In this document: positions 1-12,855 of the stretch, one piece after another
Layout of the letters: each line of letters starts with the position of its first letter
How positions within the stretch are numbered: position 1 is the first letter of the stretch
Origin: Nissolia schottii
Taxonomy: Eukaryota > Streptophyta > Magnoliopsida > Fabales > Fabaceae
DNA: 64,000 nucleotides
Direction: 5' to 3'
NCBI GenBank assembly: GCA_003254905.1
Contig: QANU01057563.1
Coordinates: forward strand, 390,348 to 454,347
Program-made: the position numbers and the translations under genes
The notes under the pieces: model-generated
The model's input: only the letters and a program-made list of their open reading frames with translations
Database searches by the model: none
Told to the model about the DNA's origin: nothing

Positions 1-301
1 ATTAATTACACAATTATAAATCTCAAATAAATTACATAATTATAAATCTAAAATTAATTCTAGAAATATAACTCTAAATTAATTATTTTCATAAACACAG
101 TAATTAATACTTGAGCCCAACGGAATGTATAATTAAATAAAAATTAACTCATCTATATTTCATTGCCAAATTTCTTATTACCTAATAGAGATTTTTTTTC
201 TGATACACAAGATCCTTTATACGAGGCGAGCGTAGAGCATACTTTTCCATCTCTGTTAATTTTAAATTAATTATTATCATAAAAAATAAATAATCTACAG
301 T

Positions 302-776
302 ACCTGAATCGTCATCAGTTCCATTGTCTTCTAACATATCACTTTCATGCTCACTCTAATTGCGATAGTCATCTTTGTCTGCAAACATCTCATCGTCCGA
401 TAATAAAGGTGGTGCAACGTTATCTTGATTCATTAGACTTGAACTCGGACCACATTCATCATCAACATTAGGAACAACCTCCTCAAAGTTAACAAACAAT
501 TCAATGCCACTGAGACTTGCCTTATAAGTCTCATATAAACAAAACATTTGTTGCATCTAAAGATCATTTGATATTGTGACATGGTGATATTTACCAACTC
601 CATTAATAAAAGACAAAGGAGCCCTATATCTAATTCTCTCAACTCTCCTACTAAAATAAGAACAAATTGCACAATGCAAATTTGAAAATGACATAGACGG
701 CCAAAAAACAACAAACTCTGCATCATTATTACTAACGAACTCAACTCCTTCAACACCAGATTTTTTTTTTTTACCA
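302..776 (-). pseudogene. Mutator-like transposase N-terminal fragment (broken)
   Basis: Read on the minus strand from about 776 down to 304, one frame gives a protein-like stretch with phrases such as EFVVFWPSMSFSNLHCAIC, RYRAPLSFINGVGKYHH and GIELFVNFEEVV, followed by an acidic tail. This resembles the variable N-terminal region found ahead of the transposase domain in plant Mutator-like (MULE) proteins. That match is from memory of the family, not a search. The frame has two in-frame TAG codons (557-559 and 356-358) and ends at a donor-like TCAG/GTACTG near 303. No transposase core or zinc knuckle is visible downstream. It is a decayed remnant. Confidence 0.5.
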
Positions 777-999
777 AATCATTGTAATAGATAAAAGTCG
801 CAATACCTCCCCTACTTATTTTTTTTCCTTACAAATATAAAATAAATTTGACACTACAAAAAAAAATTATAGAAGAAGAGAAGAGTAAGAAGAGAATGAG
901 AAGAGAACTGGAAGGAGAGAGTTTGAGTGTGGAGAACTACATGCTAAAAATGGGGTATCAGCCCACACTGCCATGCTCTTTTTTTTTTTAATTTATAAA

Positions 1000-1158
1000 C
1001 CTGAAATCAGCACTGGACCTGTCGATTTCAAGACTTGCACCTTTTTTTTACCTGGAATTGGCACTAGCTAGGCTTGCCGATTTCAATGTAGTCAGAATTT
1101 TTATTTTTTTTTTAAAAAAAAAACCTTGGAATCGACATTGGGCCTGCCGATTTTAGGA
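1000..1158. repeat. Three successive imperfect hairpin repeats
   Basis: Three related units of about 33-36 bp lie at 1000-1032, 1051-1086 and 1124-1158. Each begins with a form of CCTGGAATCGGCA and ends with a form of TGCCGATTTCA, so each can fold on itself. They are separated by T-rich or A-rich spacers. Each unit is both a direct repeat of the others and an internal inverted repeat. They lie just beside the transposase remnant and may be subterminal repeats of that element. Confidence 0.5.
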
Positions 1159-2759
1159 CCCAAAACCATATTTTTGTAACTTTTATTTCTAACCCATATC
1201 ATAGTGTTTAACAATTTTATAAACCCCCCCAAAGTCTTAAACCCTCATACATATTGCACAACTTTACAAGTACTTTCACTATTAGGGCTATAGGCTAACC
1301 ACTCTTGTTTTCCTTAGGATAAAAAGTTGATCAAGTTTTTTACCTCTATTATATTTATTTTTTAAATTATATAATGACATGTGGACATTTTTCTTAAAAT
1401 AAGTGTAAAATTTTAATTTTTTAAATTACTTATTATAAATAAAATATCCACATATTATTGTATAATTTGAGGAATGAATGTAATGAAAGTAAGAAACTTA
1501 ATATAAGTTTTGTCCTTTTCGTTAATGGACATTTAGCGGTGTGTTTGGTTTATAGTTTGTAAACCAGTCTAATGGAAGAATAACTGCTTTTCACACTTGT
1601 CCAGATCATAGTTGGATATTGAAAATCATGTTAAGATGTATGTAATTCAACATGATTTTTTTTTTTTAAAGTGACAAAGTAAAGGAGTGTTCAGGCTTAA
1701 TTATTTAATTAATAGGACTTATTCATCAAGCAATTTGTTAATTTTAAAGCTATATATTACCTCACCTTCTCACTTCATAGAATTTTAATTCAATTTTGTC
1801 AAACATGTTAAAAACGAGTTAAACTTTATTTGCACCATTTAAATAAAAAAAAATGCTACTTGAACTTATTAAAGGTATAGACACACTTTGTCACATCTCT
1901 TACAGATATTATAAGACTTACCATGTAATACGAGTAAATCTCATAATGTATGTAAGATAGATGATAAGATGTTTATACCTTTTAATTGATTGGAATAGCA
2001 CAATTGTTTGTACTTTCTTAACACAAAACCAAACATTCACTTCTGATGAGCAGCATCATAGGATTCGCATCATCATAGAATTGAAGCGCTGAATTTTGTG
2101 AAGCTGATTTTGGTGGTGTCGGTGATTGTCTTGTTGACATTGGTTTTTGAGTCACAAGGCTAAAGAAAGTTCTACACTATCCCCCCTTTTGAAAACAAAT
2201 GATAGTTTCACATCCCCAATATCTCTAGTCCAATAATAGTATGTAAAGAAAGACTTTATGTGAAGAAAGACTTTAAAGTTTCAACTAAAACTAATGAAAG
2301 AGTGCGCGCGCGCACACATATATCTTTTATTTTAATAAAAGTTTAAGTAGAGGTAGACATATGAAACGTTAATAGAAATATTTACAAATCATCCACCAAC
2401 AAAGCCCTCAAATGAGATAAAGGCTCGATTCTTAACCAGCTGTGTTATTTCTTGCTGACACGTCACATATGACCTAAATAGTTTTTATGACCCCAATTTT
2501 AAATTAGTTTTTAGGATTGAATTGACAGAGGTATTGTTCCATGCTTTATATTTGCCCGTCCGCAAATGTGTAATCCCGTAAACTTCATGTTCCAAATATC
2601 TAATAAATAACCTTTCATCCTATTCATATGGCCAACTCTATCTTATGGGACAATGCTTAGTTGTGGTTTAGGTTTCATTGTTTACAAGTGAGAAAACTAT
2701 TAAAAGAAATTTAATTTTCAATGTCTTAAAAAATGACATGTTGTCTCTGGTGTCATGCT
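1159..2759. other. Intergenic DNA, no gene seen
   Basis: AT-rich DNA with no supported reading frame. A possible hAT-like MITE spans about 1538-2040: the left end GGTGTGTTTGGTTTATAG and the reverse complement of the right end GTGAATGTTTGGTTTTGTG are similar. No matching target-site duplication is visible, so it is not called separately. An alternating purine-pyrimidine run of GC then CA lies near 2303-2320. Confidence 0.4.
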
Positions 2760-2767
2760 AGTACTTA

Positions 2768-3592
2768 TGGCTTGTTTGGTTAATTGAATAGGATAAGACT
2801 TGATATGATTATTTTTTGATGGTATAAGGTTTGATAAATTTTTAATATTATGTAGTGTTTGGTATTTTAGTGTATAAAATGTTTTGTTATGTTATATTAT
2901 ATCTTTGCTAGTCTCCCGATAGTTTAAATTATAAGAAACTATTTTATCAAAATAAAATAGTTATAAAATATTAAATTTATTATTTATAAAAATATAAAAA
3001 ATTATTAATAATAATTATATCTATGGTTAATATTCACTAATTTCTCTATTTAGAATTTTAAGTTATAAAATAATAATTTATTCCAATTATTTGAAATTAA
3101 ATTTAATACAATATTAAAATATTTATGTATTAGATGTCATTATTTAAAACAAATTAGTATGTATGATTATATGTATATTAAGTATTTATTAATTTATTAT
3201 AATAATTAATTATTTTTTATTACTGAATAATTATTTTTTATATTAAATGTAATTGATTTAAAATAGGTATTTATTAATAAATACTATTATAATTTTGTCA
3301 ATTAATTAGTTATCTTAGTTTTATTTATTTTATCCATTAAATGATTTATTAATATTATTTATTTTAATTTTTATCAATTATTATATTATTTATTTTTATT
3401 TAATAAAATAAAATAGAATGACTACTAATTATACATCAAAAGTTAATGAAATCTTGTCATATCTCCCTTGGCAATATTAAGTTATTCATTTTGATGCATA
3501 AGAAAATTCTAATAGATAAATTTATACAATACACTGATTGTTCTACTGTATTATCTTATCATGTCTTAATTTATATGGTGTGTCAAACGAGA
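2768..3592. mobile_element. hAT-like MITE, about 825 bp
   Basis: The left terminus TGGCTTGTTTGGTTAATTG and the reverse complement of the right terminus share CTYGTTTGR. Both then continue into similar subterminal sequence (ATAGGATAAGACTTGATATG on the left, ATAAATTAAGACATGATAAG from the right). The flanks AGTACTTA (2760-2767) and AATACTTA (3593-3600) match at 7 of 8 positions, which fits the 8-bp target duplication of hAT transposons. The interior is extremely AT-rich and has no transposase. Confidence 0.5.
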
Positions 3593-3600
3593 AATACTTA

Positions 3601-6600
3601 CGTGTTCATGAAGTATATTCAATGCATGTTCCATAAATACCATCAATTATTAATTTTAATTTAAAATAATTAAACAAATATATAAAATACTTAAAATTAA
3701 TGGTTAATAGTGCTCATAAAATACACAATAAATATGTTCCATGAGTACACAAATATTTATAACTTCACAGAGACCATTACTCTACAATCTACATTGCTAA
3801 CTCGGTCAATGTAAGGTGGATATTGACTTTAGAAAGAAAGAAAGAAAGAAAGTCACATGAGAATGGGTTGTGGTTGTTGGGTGTTGTTTTGGTCTGTACA
3901 TTTCTTGCTTTTGAATTTTGAATAACTTTGTTATACACACACCAACCACAAACCACAACTCTGTAGCAGAATGATCAAGATTCCTTTCCCATCATCCCCC
4001 ACCTCTTCATTTTTCCACTAGTTACCAATGAGAAAATGGTCAGTTCCAAACCCTGCATATTGCAGGAAATGGTAGAAAGATTTTGGCTTCACTAATTCGT
4101 CTCCAAAATAGAGAAAATGGAGAAGAGTTTGGTAAAGCTCTATTGAGGAAACCCATTTGAGTAATACCCCAAATTAATCCTTTACAATGTTTAGTCAGGC
4201 AGATTTGTTCTAAGAATTTTTTTGTCAGAGAGTGATCTCTGTCAAAATTAAAAGTAGAACAGGTTAATTCATCAACATAATAGATGATGTATCATTGTTA
4301 AACATGCCCATTTGTATATCATTTGTAAGTTTGAAGTGTGAAGTAGGAATGAACATCGAAAAACTTTTAATTGTGTCAGAGTTACTCGATGTGCAAGTGA
4401 AAAAAGTTTAACAGTGACACATCATCTTATTAATATTCATATAGGTTGTCTCTGTTAAGCAGAAGGAATAACTGTTCTGCTTTAAATTTTATAGAGAATA
4501 CTTGAATTTTTTTTAGGGTCTAAATTTTCCTGTTTGAAATTCTAAAAGTGATCAATTTAGAGTATTGATCGCCAATTTTGTCTGTTTTGTAAATAAAAAT
4601 ATTGAAATGCTTTCAGGTTGCTTTCTAGAGCCTTTTTGTGTTTTCTGAGAATTAAAAGGCTAATATAATTTTAAATATTTCAGGTTAATTATATCCATCA
4701 ATTACTCTCGTTAATATTAATTTCTATCCTAAAAGTCTTAATTTATGAGATATCAAATTTTCATCAAAACCATATTATTAAAGAATGAGGTCTAAAACAA
4801 AGATTTTGGAAGCTATATATATATTTGCAGCGTTCCAAATTTTACATTAACAAAAGGGTCGAGCTTCGGCAATATCTGAACAATCACATCCATCTGAGTA
4901 ATATAATCATGGTAATGATGATGAATTCTTATAATTATAATTTTTTTTAGCTAACACTTCTTGTAAGCCAGTTAATTTCTACAAAAATGGGCTATGGCGC
5001 AAAGTCAAGCTAAGCTCTATCCAAAAATAATACTCGTAACACTAATAATAATTAAGCACGATTTAATCATGGGTACCCAAGTAGGATAATAAATTATTAA
5101 AGTCAATTACTAATTTTATATTGAAAATGTAAAACTTTATGTGTTTTTAATTACGTTGAATACTTTATAAACTTAAAACTTTTCTATGACAATAGGGGAT
5201 CGGTTAACAAAAACATTTTTTTTAACAAAACTTAAATTAAGTTATGTATAATCATTCTATCCATTTTTCCGTTCATACAAGGACACATAGACTTCTTTTT
5301 TAAACAAGTAATTTAAAAAAAACGAAAAATGCACACATATTTCAAAAAGAAATGTACATATGTCAATTTTTTATTGGAGAAATGAATGAAATAGAGATAA
5401 AGAATTTGATTTAAGTTTTTGTTTAGGTATTGTGCGCGTTAATTATATTATTGTTTGAAATGTTCTTGATTCCTTTCTTTAAAATTGGAAGACTTTAACG
5501 TTATTTTAATTAAAATTGTGCGCGTTAGGTTGCGTTTCCGGTGTTCATTCAAAACAAGTGCACTTTCAATGTGCATCCATTGTCTACACTGTGAACTGCA
5601 ATTTGGACCATTGAATTCAGTGCATATCAGATCTAACGGCTATGAAACAATTGGATGCACTAGGGTGAAAAAAAGTAGGAGATGGACATTGCCTGGGGCA
5701 AGTTGTTGTCCGGTTAATGGTTTTTTTAATTTAAAAAACAGAAAATTGAAAACTTGATACATTTACCATTAAGGACATTAGTATGAACTATGTTTTTTTG
5801 TTGTTTAAGATGGAGCATGTTGAAACGTCATGAAGTGGTTTAAGCCAAAATAATATGTATTATTTTGTAATAGTAATAATTTAATAATAACTGATAATTA
5901 TTTTAGTTATGAAATAATTATTTTTGTATCGCAGTAGTATTTGAATTTGTTGTGGTTAAATCATTAACTCCCTCAAGGTAACTGTTTAGAGTTTACGATT
6001 CTATGACATCATACAAATCGAGTTAATACTCATGCAAATTTTCTGTTTGACTTAAAAGTGTACAAGGTTAAGTAAATTGCGAAATAAAACGAAATAACAA
6101 TCATGTAAACTTTCTTCGTCTTAAACTCATATGAGTACAATTATATTAGTGAGCGAGTTTATGAATTAAAATCTATGTACGAGTACGGGTTTAGCAGTAT
6201 ACCTCAAAATGTAAAAAATTTGTAACTTTGACAAATAGTTAGCTAAATTCTTTTTTTAATTAAAATCTATGTAAGTATCATGCATTTTTTTTACGTGTAT
6301 TATGATATATTTTATGATTTTTATTTTATTTAATTTATTTTAAAGTTAAAATTATTTAATGTTAATTATAAATACAATATATATTGGTAATTATATTGGT
6401 AGTGCCTAATTGAATTTTTCTTATAATATATATTTTTTTATGTATTTAACTGATACGAGATTACAAGTCCGTGAAGCGTATGATTTAAATTTGAATACGT
6501 TGAAGATTTATGCATTTTTGCAAATTAACTTAAATTCTCGAGTTTGACAATAAAAATTACCTTATTTGCATTATTATTATAAGCATTATTATTATAACTA

Positions 6601-7800
6601 GTGTGCTTTGACAAGCACGAATATTGAACATGGTGTAGCAAATAAAGATGTAGTGAGTGGGCTACGAGATATTTGTATCAATTTCTTTTTGTGGTGAAGG
6701 TAATTTTTTTCATAATTTTTATTTTTTTATTTTATTAACTAATTAATTAAATAATTAATCTGTATAGATTTAGACAAAAAGAAAATCAATGGAATTTGTA
6801 GAGAACAAAGGTCAGTTACTTTTAGTATCCCCTTTATATATAGTAAGTATAGATGTTTTATTAACTAATTAATTAAATCAATTAATATCTATGGATTTGG
6901 AAGAAAAAAATAATAATGGAATTTGTAGAGACTAAAAGTTTGTTAGTTTTGATATTCTCTTTATATAGGAAGTATAAATAACTATTATTATTTATTATGA
7001 AAAAGGAAATTATCTTGTAATATATAATATGTCAATTACAATATCAATTTTAGTGCAACTGTTATAAAATCACTGCTAAAAAAAATAATATTGTAATATT
7101 TCTATAAATAAATTAAATTTTGGACAATAGAGACAACGGAGGTTGTCTTCTTAAGCTATGGGGTTCAACTCATGCTTTACAAGGAACTCTCAGTCTCACG
7201 CTTTACACATATTTGCTGAAGAAAAATCCAAACAAGAACATAATAATAACATGAGCTTATTTTGGTCTATTGATATAAGGTTATATTAGTCTTTTGAAGG
7301 CAAATTTTTTAATGCAAATAGCAATTAACCGGCACAATCCAGTTAAAAAAAGGGTGCACATTAAAAGTTTGTTAATTTTAGGTGAACACTGGAAATATAA
7401 CCTAACTCTCAACCTATTTTATTTATATATTTGTCTGGCTCAATTTTGAGTTACAGCTCTCCTATACAAATTCATGTACTAATTTTATATCCACATGGGT
7501 ACAATGCAATGTACGAGCAAATCTAGATCACAAACTAAATAGTTACTTTCTTCATTGAATATTGAGCAGCAAAGCATACAATATTGTTTGATATTTTAGG
7601 AAAGTGAGACATAGACACGAGATAAAAACAAAATTTTTTCTTATTTCTCTGGACTCTAATTTTATATTCTCTCAAACAAATTTTGTTTGTTTTCTTTGTT
7701 CAAATTCTTTTTATTCTTGTGTGTTTATCCTTCTATATTATTCTTGGTACCTACCAAATGTAGCCAATATATACCTCCTTCTAACATTTAAGGGTAACTT
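3601..7800. other. Intergenic DNA, no gene seen
   Basis: About 4.2 kb of AT-rich DNA. Short reading frames here have no recognisable domains and no plant-like codon use. A short GAAA tract lies at about 3834-3851. Two imperfectly repeated passages around 6760-6840 and 6860-6960 contain the same TGGAATTTGTAGAGA phrase and may be a diverged duplication of roughly 110 bp. Confidence 0.5.
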
Positions 7801-7815
7801 TTAACTTTTAAATGA

Positions 7816-7872
7816 ATTATTGATTTAATATATTTAAATATAATTTATATTTAGGTACATTAAATCAATAAT
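7816..7872. repeat. Small palindromic MITE-like hairpin
   Basis: The arm ATTATTGATTTAATAT (7816-7831) pairs with ACATTAAATCAATAAT (7857-7872) at 15 of 16 positions, around an AT-rich loop. The same loop type (TTTAAATATAA) recurs in hairpins near 20.8 kb and 32.6 kb, suggesting one dispersed MITE family. It sits just upstream of the reductase promoter. Confidence 0.45.
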
Positions 7873-7960
7873 AATGTATTTAAAAATAAAAAAGAAACAG
7901 CCAGATAATATTTTGTAATATAGATTCAATAATACGCGGATTAGGTGAGAGCAAAGTTCC

Positions 7961-7970
7961 TTTATAAAAG
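7961..7970 (+). promoter_or_regulatory. Probable TATA box of the reductase gene
   Basis: TTTATAAAAG lies about 215 bp before the reductase start codon. A start site near 7995 would give a leader of about 190 nt containing a CT-rich tract at 8059-8079, which is common in plant 5' leaders. The position is inferred from sequence alone. Confidence 0.45.
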
Positions 7971-8183
7971 GGGCATCGATATATGGTTTGCCAACCGTAC
8001 CACCTATCTCAAACACTAACACCAGACAGCGTCATAGTCAAGCACCACATTCTTTGTCATCTCTCTCTCTCTCTTTCATTCAACACATACATCCATCAAT
8101 TAGTGCTAACCCCTCAATTTTGTTCCTAAACCATTAATTAAGAAAATTAGGAACGACGCATTTAGAACCGCCACAAACTGAAG

Positions 8184-8337
8184 ATGCCGGCTGCTGCGGC
8201 TGCTGCGGAAACGGTGTGTGTGACCGGCGCCGGTGGGTTCATAGCGTCATGGATCGTCAAGCTTCTCTTGGAGAAAGGATACACTGTCAGAGGAACCCTC
8301 CGAAACCCAGGCAATAATAATAATAATAATAAATGCA

Positions 8338-8378
<41 letters not shown>

Positions 8379-11300
8379 ATATATATCTCTTCCATGTTAT
8401 TATGAGGCGAGGTTAAATAATATTACACACGGGATCATTTGATTTATTATGTTCACGGTGATGGTCGGTGTCACCTATGTAATATTTATCCTAGACATTT
8501 TTGTATAGATAATGATTTTTATCATACTTTTAAGACTATCCGTTTTGAGCAGGTCAACCCATTTTAAAATTTATGTTGTTATGTCTGAAATGGGCATGGA
8601 TGGATTTTTGGTTATGAAACAGATGATCCGAAGAATGAGCACTTGAAAGAGTTGGAAGGAGCCAAGGAAAGGCTAACTCTGCATAAAGTTGATCTCCATG
8701 ACCTTGACTCCCTCAAAGCTGCATTCCATGGTTGCCATGGAGTCTTCCACACTGCCTCTCCTGTCACCGACAACCCTGTGAGTAGGATCGTGCTCTAGCC
8801 CCTATTATTTCCTATATCTCGGTATTAGTTTAGTGAATAAATTTTTGAGTGTCCTTGAAATGTTATGTTAATATGGTTCAAATCACATGATAAATGACAT
8901 CTTAATCATAAGTGGTCTAAGTATATTTAATATAATGTTTTAAGATTATAAAAAAAATTCATAATTTTATTTAACGACACCATAAAATCAGTGCATATCA
9001 ATTAAATATATATATATATATATATATAAACAAATTCTATTAATTTTTATAATTTTTTCTAATAATTTAATTTAAATTATTCTCGATATATATAGAATTA
9101 ATCTCAAATGCATCACTTTTTGTCGTTGTTAATTATACCTTTTTCTAATAAAAAAAATGTTATCAGGACGAGATGGTGGAGCCAGCAGTGAATGGAACCA
9201 AGAATGTGATCAAAGCAGCAGCAGAAGAATCAAAAGTGCGGCGAGTGGTGTTCACGTCTTCAATTGGGACAGTGTACATGGACCCCGTCAGGAGTAGGGA
9301 TGAGATGGTTGATGAGTCGTGCTGGAGTGATTTAGAGTATTGCAAGAACACCAAGGTTCCTTTACTTTTTTCTACTACTCAATGATGATCAATGGATAAT
9401 ATTATTATTACATTAATTAATTAGGACCTTCCAAGTATAACTTAAGACTTTGGTACAAATCAATCAGTTGAATTGCGGTCCTCAAATGCAATTGCGGCGC
9501 CAATATTGTTCTTGTGGTATTCTCTTTACCCACATCACAATAACAATTATAATAATTTTGCGATGTGCGCAAATAGACTATAATTAAAATAAAGTTATTA
9601 TAATACGGGAAAATTTGTTATGCGGGCATTAGTCACAATTTTTTCGCAATTATAATAATTACAATTTAATAATGTCTTGACTAGTTTAAAATAAAGTTAT
9701 CAAATGTAATTGAGAATTTCATAAATGACGAATTATGTTGACCTCTTATAAGATTAGATGATATTACATGTGACATTTCTCAATTTGTCATACATACCCT
9801 AACTTTCTCATAGTGATATTTAGTGTTGTACTTAGAGATGTTCAATATCATATTTCGTAAATATAAAAATATCGAGTGTAATATCATTTAAACATTAAAG
9901 GAGGTTAGGGTATGTATTTATAAATCACAAGGTTCATTTGTAATATTACTCATTCATTTGCATTTGCATTATAGTAATCACAATGCATTCGCTTACGCGA
10001 ATGTCTTCAAATGGAGTAATCAGCAACAATTTGATAAAGAACCAACACATAGTCAGCTCAAGTGATAGATGCTTCTTTTTTTTAACCAGTGATATCGATT
10101 TTGAGCCAATATACGAGAAGACAAAAAAATAACATTGATAAGTGTTGATTGTTAATAAGTGATGGTTAAATTGCAGAATTGGTATTGCTACGGGAAGACA
10201 GTGGCAGAACAAGCAGCACGGGAAGTAGCAAAAGACAAAGGTGTGGACTTGGTTGTGGTGAACCCTGTGGTGGTCCTAGGGCCATTGCTCCAGTCCACAA
10301 TCAATGCAAGCACAATCCACATCCTGAAGTACCTCACTGGATCTGCCAAGACCTATGTGAATGCAACTCAGTCCTATGTTCATGTTAGGGACGTGGCACT
10401 TGCACATGTTCTTGTCTATGAGACACCCTCTGCTTCTGGCAGATACATTTGTGCTGAAAGCTCTTTGCACCGTGGTGAGCTTGTTGGGATTCTTGCCAAG
10501 TATTTTCCAGAGTACCCTGTTCCTACCAAGTAAGTGATTTATTCTTGTATTGTTTCTATTATCAAAAAATTACGCTAGAGATTCAAAATAATTAAGGGTG
10601 TTCATGACCCAGTCTAACCCGAAGCTTCTTTAATCAGGTTTGAGTAACAAATTTTAATTTGGTGTTTTTTTTGGGCTAGATCGAGTTGGATCGGATTGTT
10701 AGGTCGTTATCAGGACGGTTAGGGCTTAAAAATTGGTCTAGTCAAAAAATCGAGATGATTTATAGCCCATTCTAACCCAATCTGACCCATGTATAACCAT
10801 AACTGAAATTTTGTCAATTGCAAGAATGTGACATGATTATTGGATGTTGATTAATGAACACTCAATAATTTGCATCTAGTGTGTTTTTTTAGGCTGGATC
10901 GAGTCATGTTAGATTGTCAGGTCATTATTAAGTTGAGTTAGGGCTTAAAAAATTGGCCCAGTCAAAAAATTAGGCCGATTTTGAGTTCGATCCAATTCGA
11001 CTCAATTTAACCCATCTACACCAGTAATTGAAACTTTGCCGGAGTTATGTACGATATTGAAATTAGGGGTGTTTATGACTCAACATAACTTGAAGCTTCT
11101 TTAATCAGGTTTGAGTTACGAAACCTGATTCTTGAATTGGGTCGAATTGACGAGTTGGGTCGAATTATTAGGTTGGACTAGGGCTTAAAAATTTGATCCA
11201 ATCAAAAAATTGGGCCGATTTTGAGTTTGGTCCAATTTGACTATGAACACTCCTAATTAAAATTTTACTGGAATTTAATTGTGAAAATGACGTGACATGA

Positions 11301-12855
11301 TTATTGGATAATGATTAATTGGTAATCTAATTAAGAACTAATCATTTTTTTAATGAACATGTTGATAATTTGATATGGATTGATAAGGAAACTTACTTGA
11401 AAATGGACCGAATGAGTAGACTTTCTTTATAGAATAAATGGAATTTCAATAATTGCTTAGTTGTACGGATGAACAAAAGCAATTTTTTTGTTTTTAAAAT
11501 TTCCTCATTACCGGGAATTAGGGACTAAGAGCTAGACAGCATTGTCAAATATTTAAATAAAATGTGGATTACTCAATTAGTTGACATTCTCATGCACCAT
11601 ATGGTTACCACGTTAAATGAATTATTAGTAGGGTTCATTTTATATATATAAGAAAAATGATTTATTCTATAAATAGATCTTTCTAAATATTATCCTAATT
11701 ACTAAATATAAAATAAAAAGAATTATGGAAAAAGTAGGTGGAACAACTTTGACTTTGCTCAATGCCTTGCAATTTGCATCTCTCAAACAGAGAGTCAAGT
11801 CAAATTGAAATCAAAACATGTGAACAAACGATTGGAGCTTACAATTTCCTTACCAAATCCAATGTATGTCCCTGTCATGCTTGGACATTGAGAGGCAATA
11901 TGTCTATACACATTGACCTACCTCTAATTTTTCATTAATATAATAAATGCATGCTTTGCTCATCTATCAATATCAATACATTTATATATTATAATCATAT
12001 GATTTTCTTTGAGTGAAGAATGATTTTCATATATAGGAAGTTAATTGATATTTCTCATGAGTAATACTACACAATGTAAGAAAACAAAACGTAGTTTTTC
12101 ACGGGACTGATAAAGTAAATATATTCTTCAACTAAATTCTCTTGTTTTTAACAACTCTTAGAATTAAGTTTATTGAATTTTGTTATTATTTTATGGTCTA
12201 ATATGAAATATTGATTATTATGATATGATGTGACAAATGGTTTACAAATCTCCAAATTTCTTAAAAGTTGATTCTTTCAATGATTAGATTAATGAAATTT
12301 TTTTTAAGATCATCTAAAACATGAAAGATTGACAAAATTCAATAAATTTAATTCTAAAAATTATAAAAAAATAAAAGAATTTAGTATATGAGAGAGGTTA
12401 TTTATCTCAAAAAACATGTGAAAAATCATTAAAAAAACAATTGTCAATGTTTTTCTTGGACAAAATTCAAGGATATATAGCTGGTTGATTCAATAAAGTG
12501 GTATGTGGTTTAACTACCCATCATGTCTCACAATTCTAATAAGTATATTCCAAAAAAAAAAATTATCTATCATTTTCAGTCAAATGAAATGATTTGACGA
12601 CATGATAACATGAGAAGGTTTTGCACTCACGATTCATAGAAATTGAACTCATAATGGTCTTTCCACATATGCAGGTGTTCAGATGAAAAGAGCCCTAGAG
12701 TGAAACCCTACCTTTTTTCAAACCAAAAGCTGAAAGATTTGGGATTGAAATTCAGCCCAGTAAAGCAATGTCTTTATGAAACAGTTAAGAATCTTCAGGA
12801 AAAAGGGCATCTTCCTATCCCAAAAAAGGAAGAGGACTCCGTCAACGTTAAATAA
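8184..12855 (+). CDS. CCR: Cinnamoyl-CoA reductase (EC 1.2.1.44)
   Basis: Five exons (8184-8310, 8623-8777, 9167-9355, 10177-10529, 12675-12855) join to a 334-residue protein, the usual length for CCR. The enzyme reduces feruloyl-CoA and related esters to aldehydes with NADPH, the first dedicated step of monolignol synthesis in the cytosol. Visible motifs: Rossmann VTGAGGFIA at residues 13-21; the NADP-specificity pattern R-X5-K at 40-46; FTSSIG; and the CCR signature NWYCYGK at 158-164 with catalytic Tyr162 and Lys164. His205-X2-Lys208 and Arg256 match residues reported as marks of bona fide CCRs (H202, K205 and R253 in the studied enzyme). Intron 1 uses a GC donor (8311-8312); the other introns are GT-AG. 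The start is the first ATG, followed by a short Ala-rich leader. Which paralogue (lignin or defence type) cannot be told. Confidence 0.93.
8311..8622 (+). other. GC-AG intron 1 of CCR
   Basis: The exon ends CCCAG and the intron begins GCAATA, with acceptor ACAG at 8619-8622. Only this junction restores the family sequence RNPDDPK across the splice. No GT is placed so as to do the same. The intron carries an (AT)n microsatellite at 8341-8376. Confidence 0.8.
11064..11259. mobile_element. MITE in CCR intron 4, with related partial copies
   Basis: The left end TAGGGGTGTTTATGACTCAA and the reverse complement of the right end TTAGGAGTGTTCATAG are similar terminal inverted repeats. Two diverged relatives lie upstream in the same intron, at about 10595-10825 and 10880-11040. 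They share passages such as GAAGCTTCTTTAATCAGG and TTAGGGCTTAAAAA. Nested or repeated insertion of one family helps explain why this intron is 2145 bp long. Confidence 0.5.

Noticed and set aside
852..866. CACTACAAAAAAAAA, resembling a CACTA terminus
   Set aside because: No subterminal repeats follow and no opposite end or target duplication was found; the motif is short and A-rich.
5485..5757. 90-codon open frame
   Set aside because: No recognisable domain, no promoter or splice context, and base use like the surrounding intergenic DNA.
8162..8395. Minus-strand frame over CCR exon 1
   Set aside because: It is the antisense of exon 1 and of the AT microsatellite.
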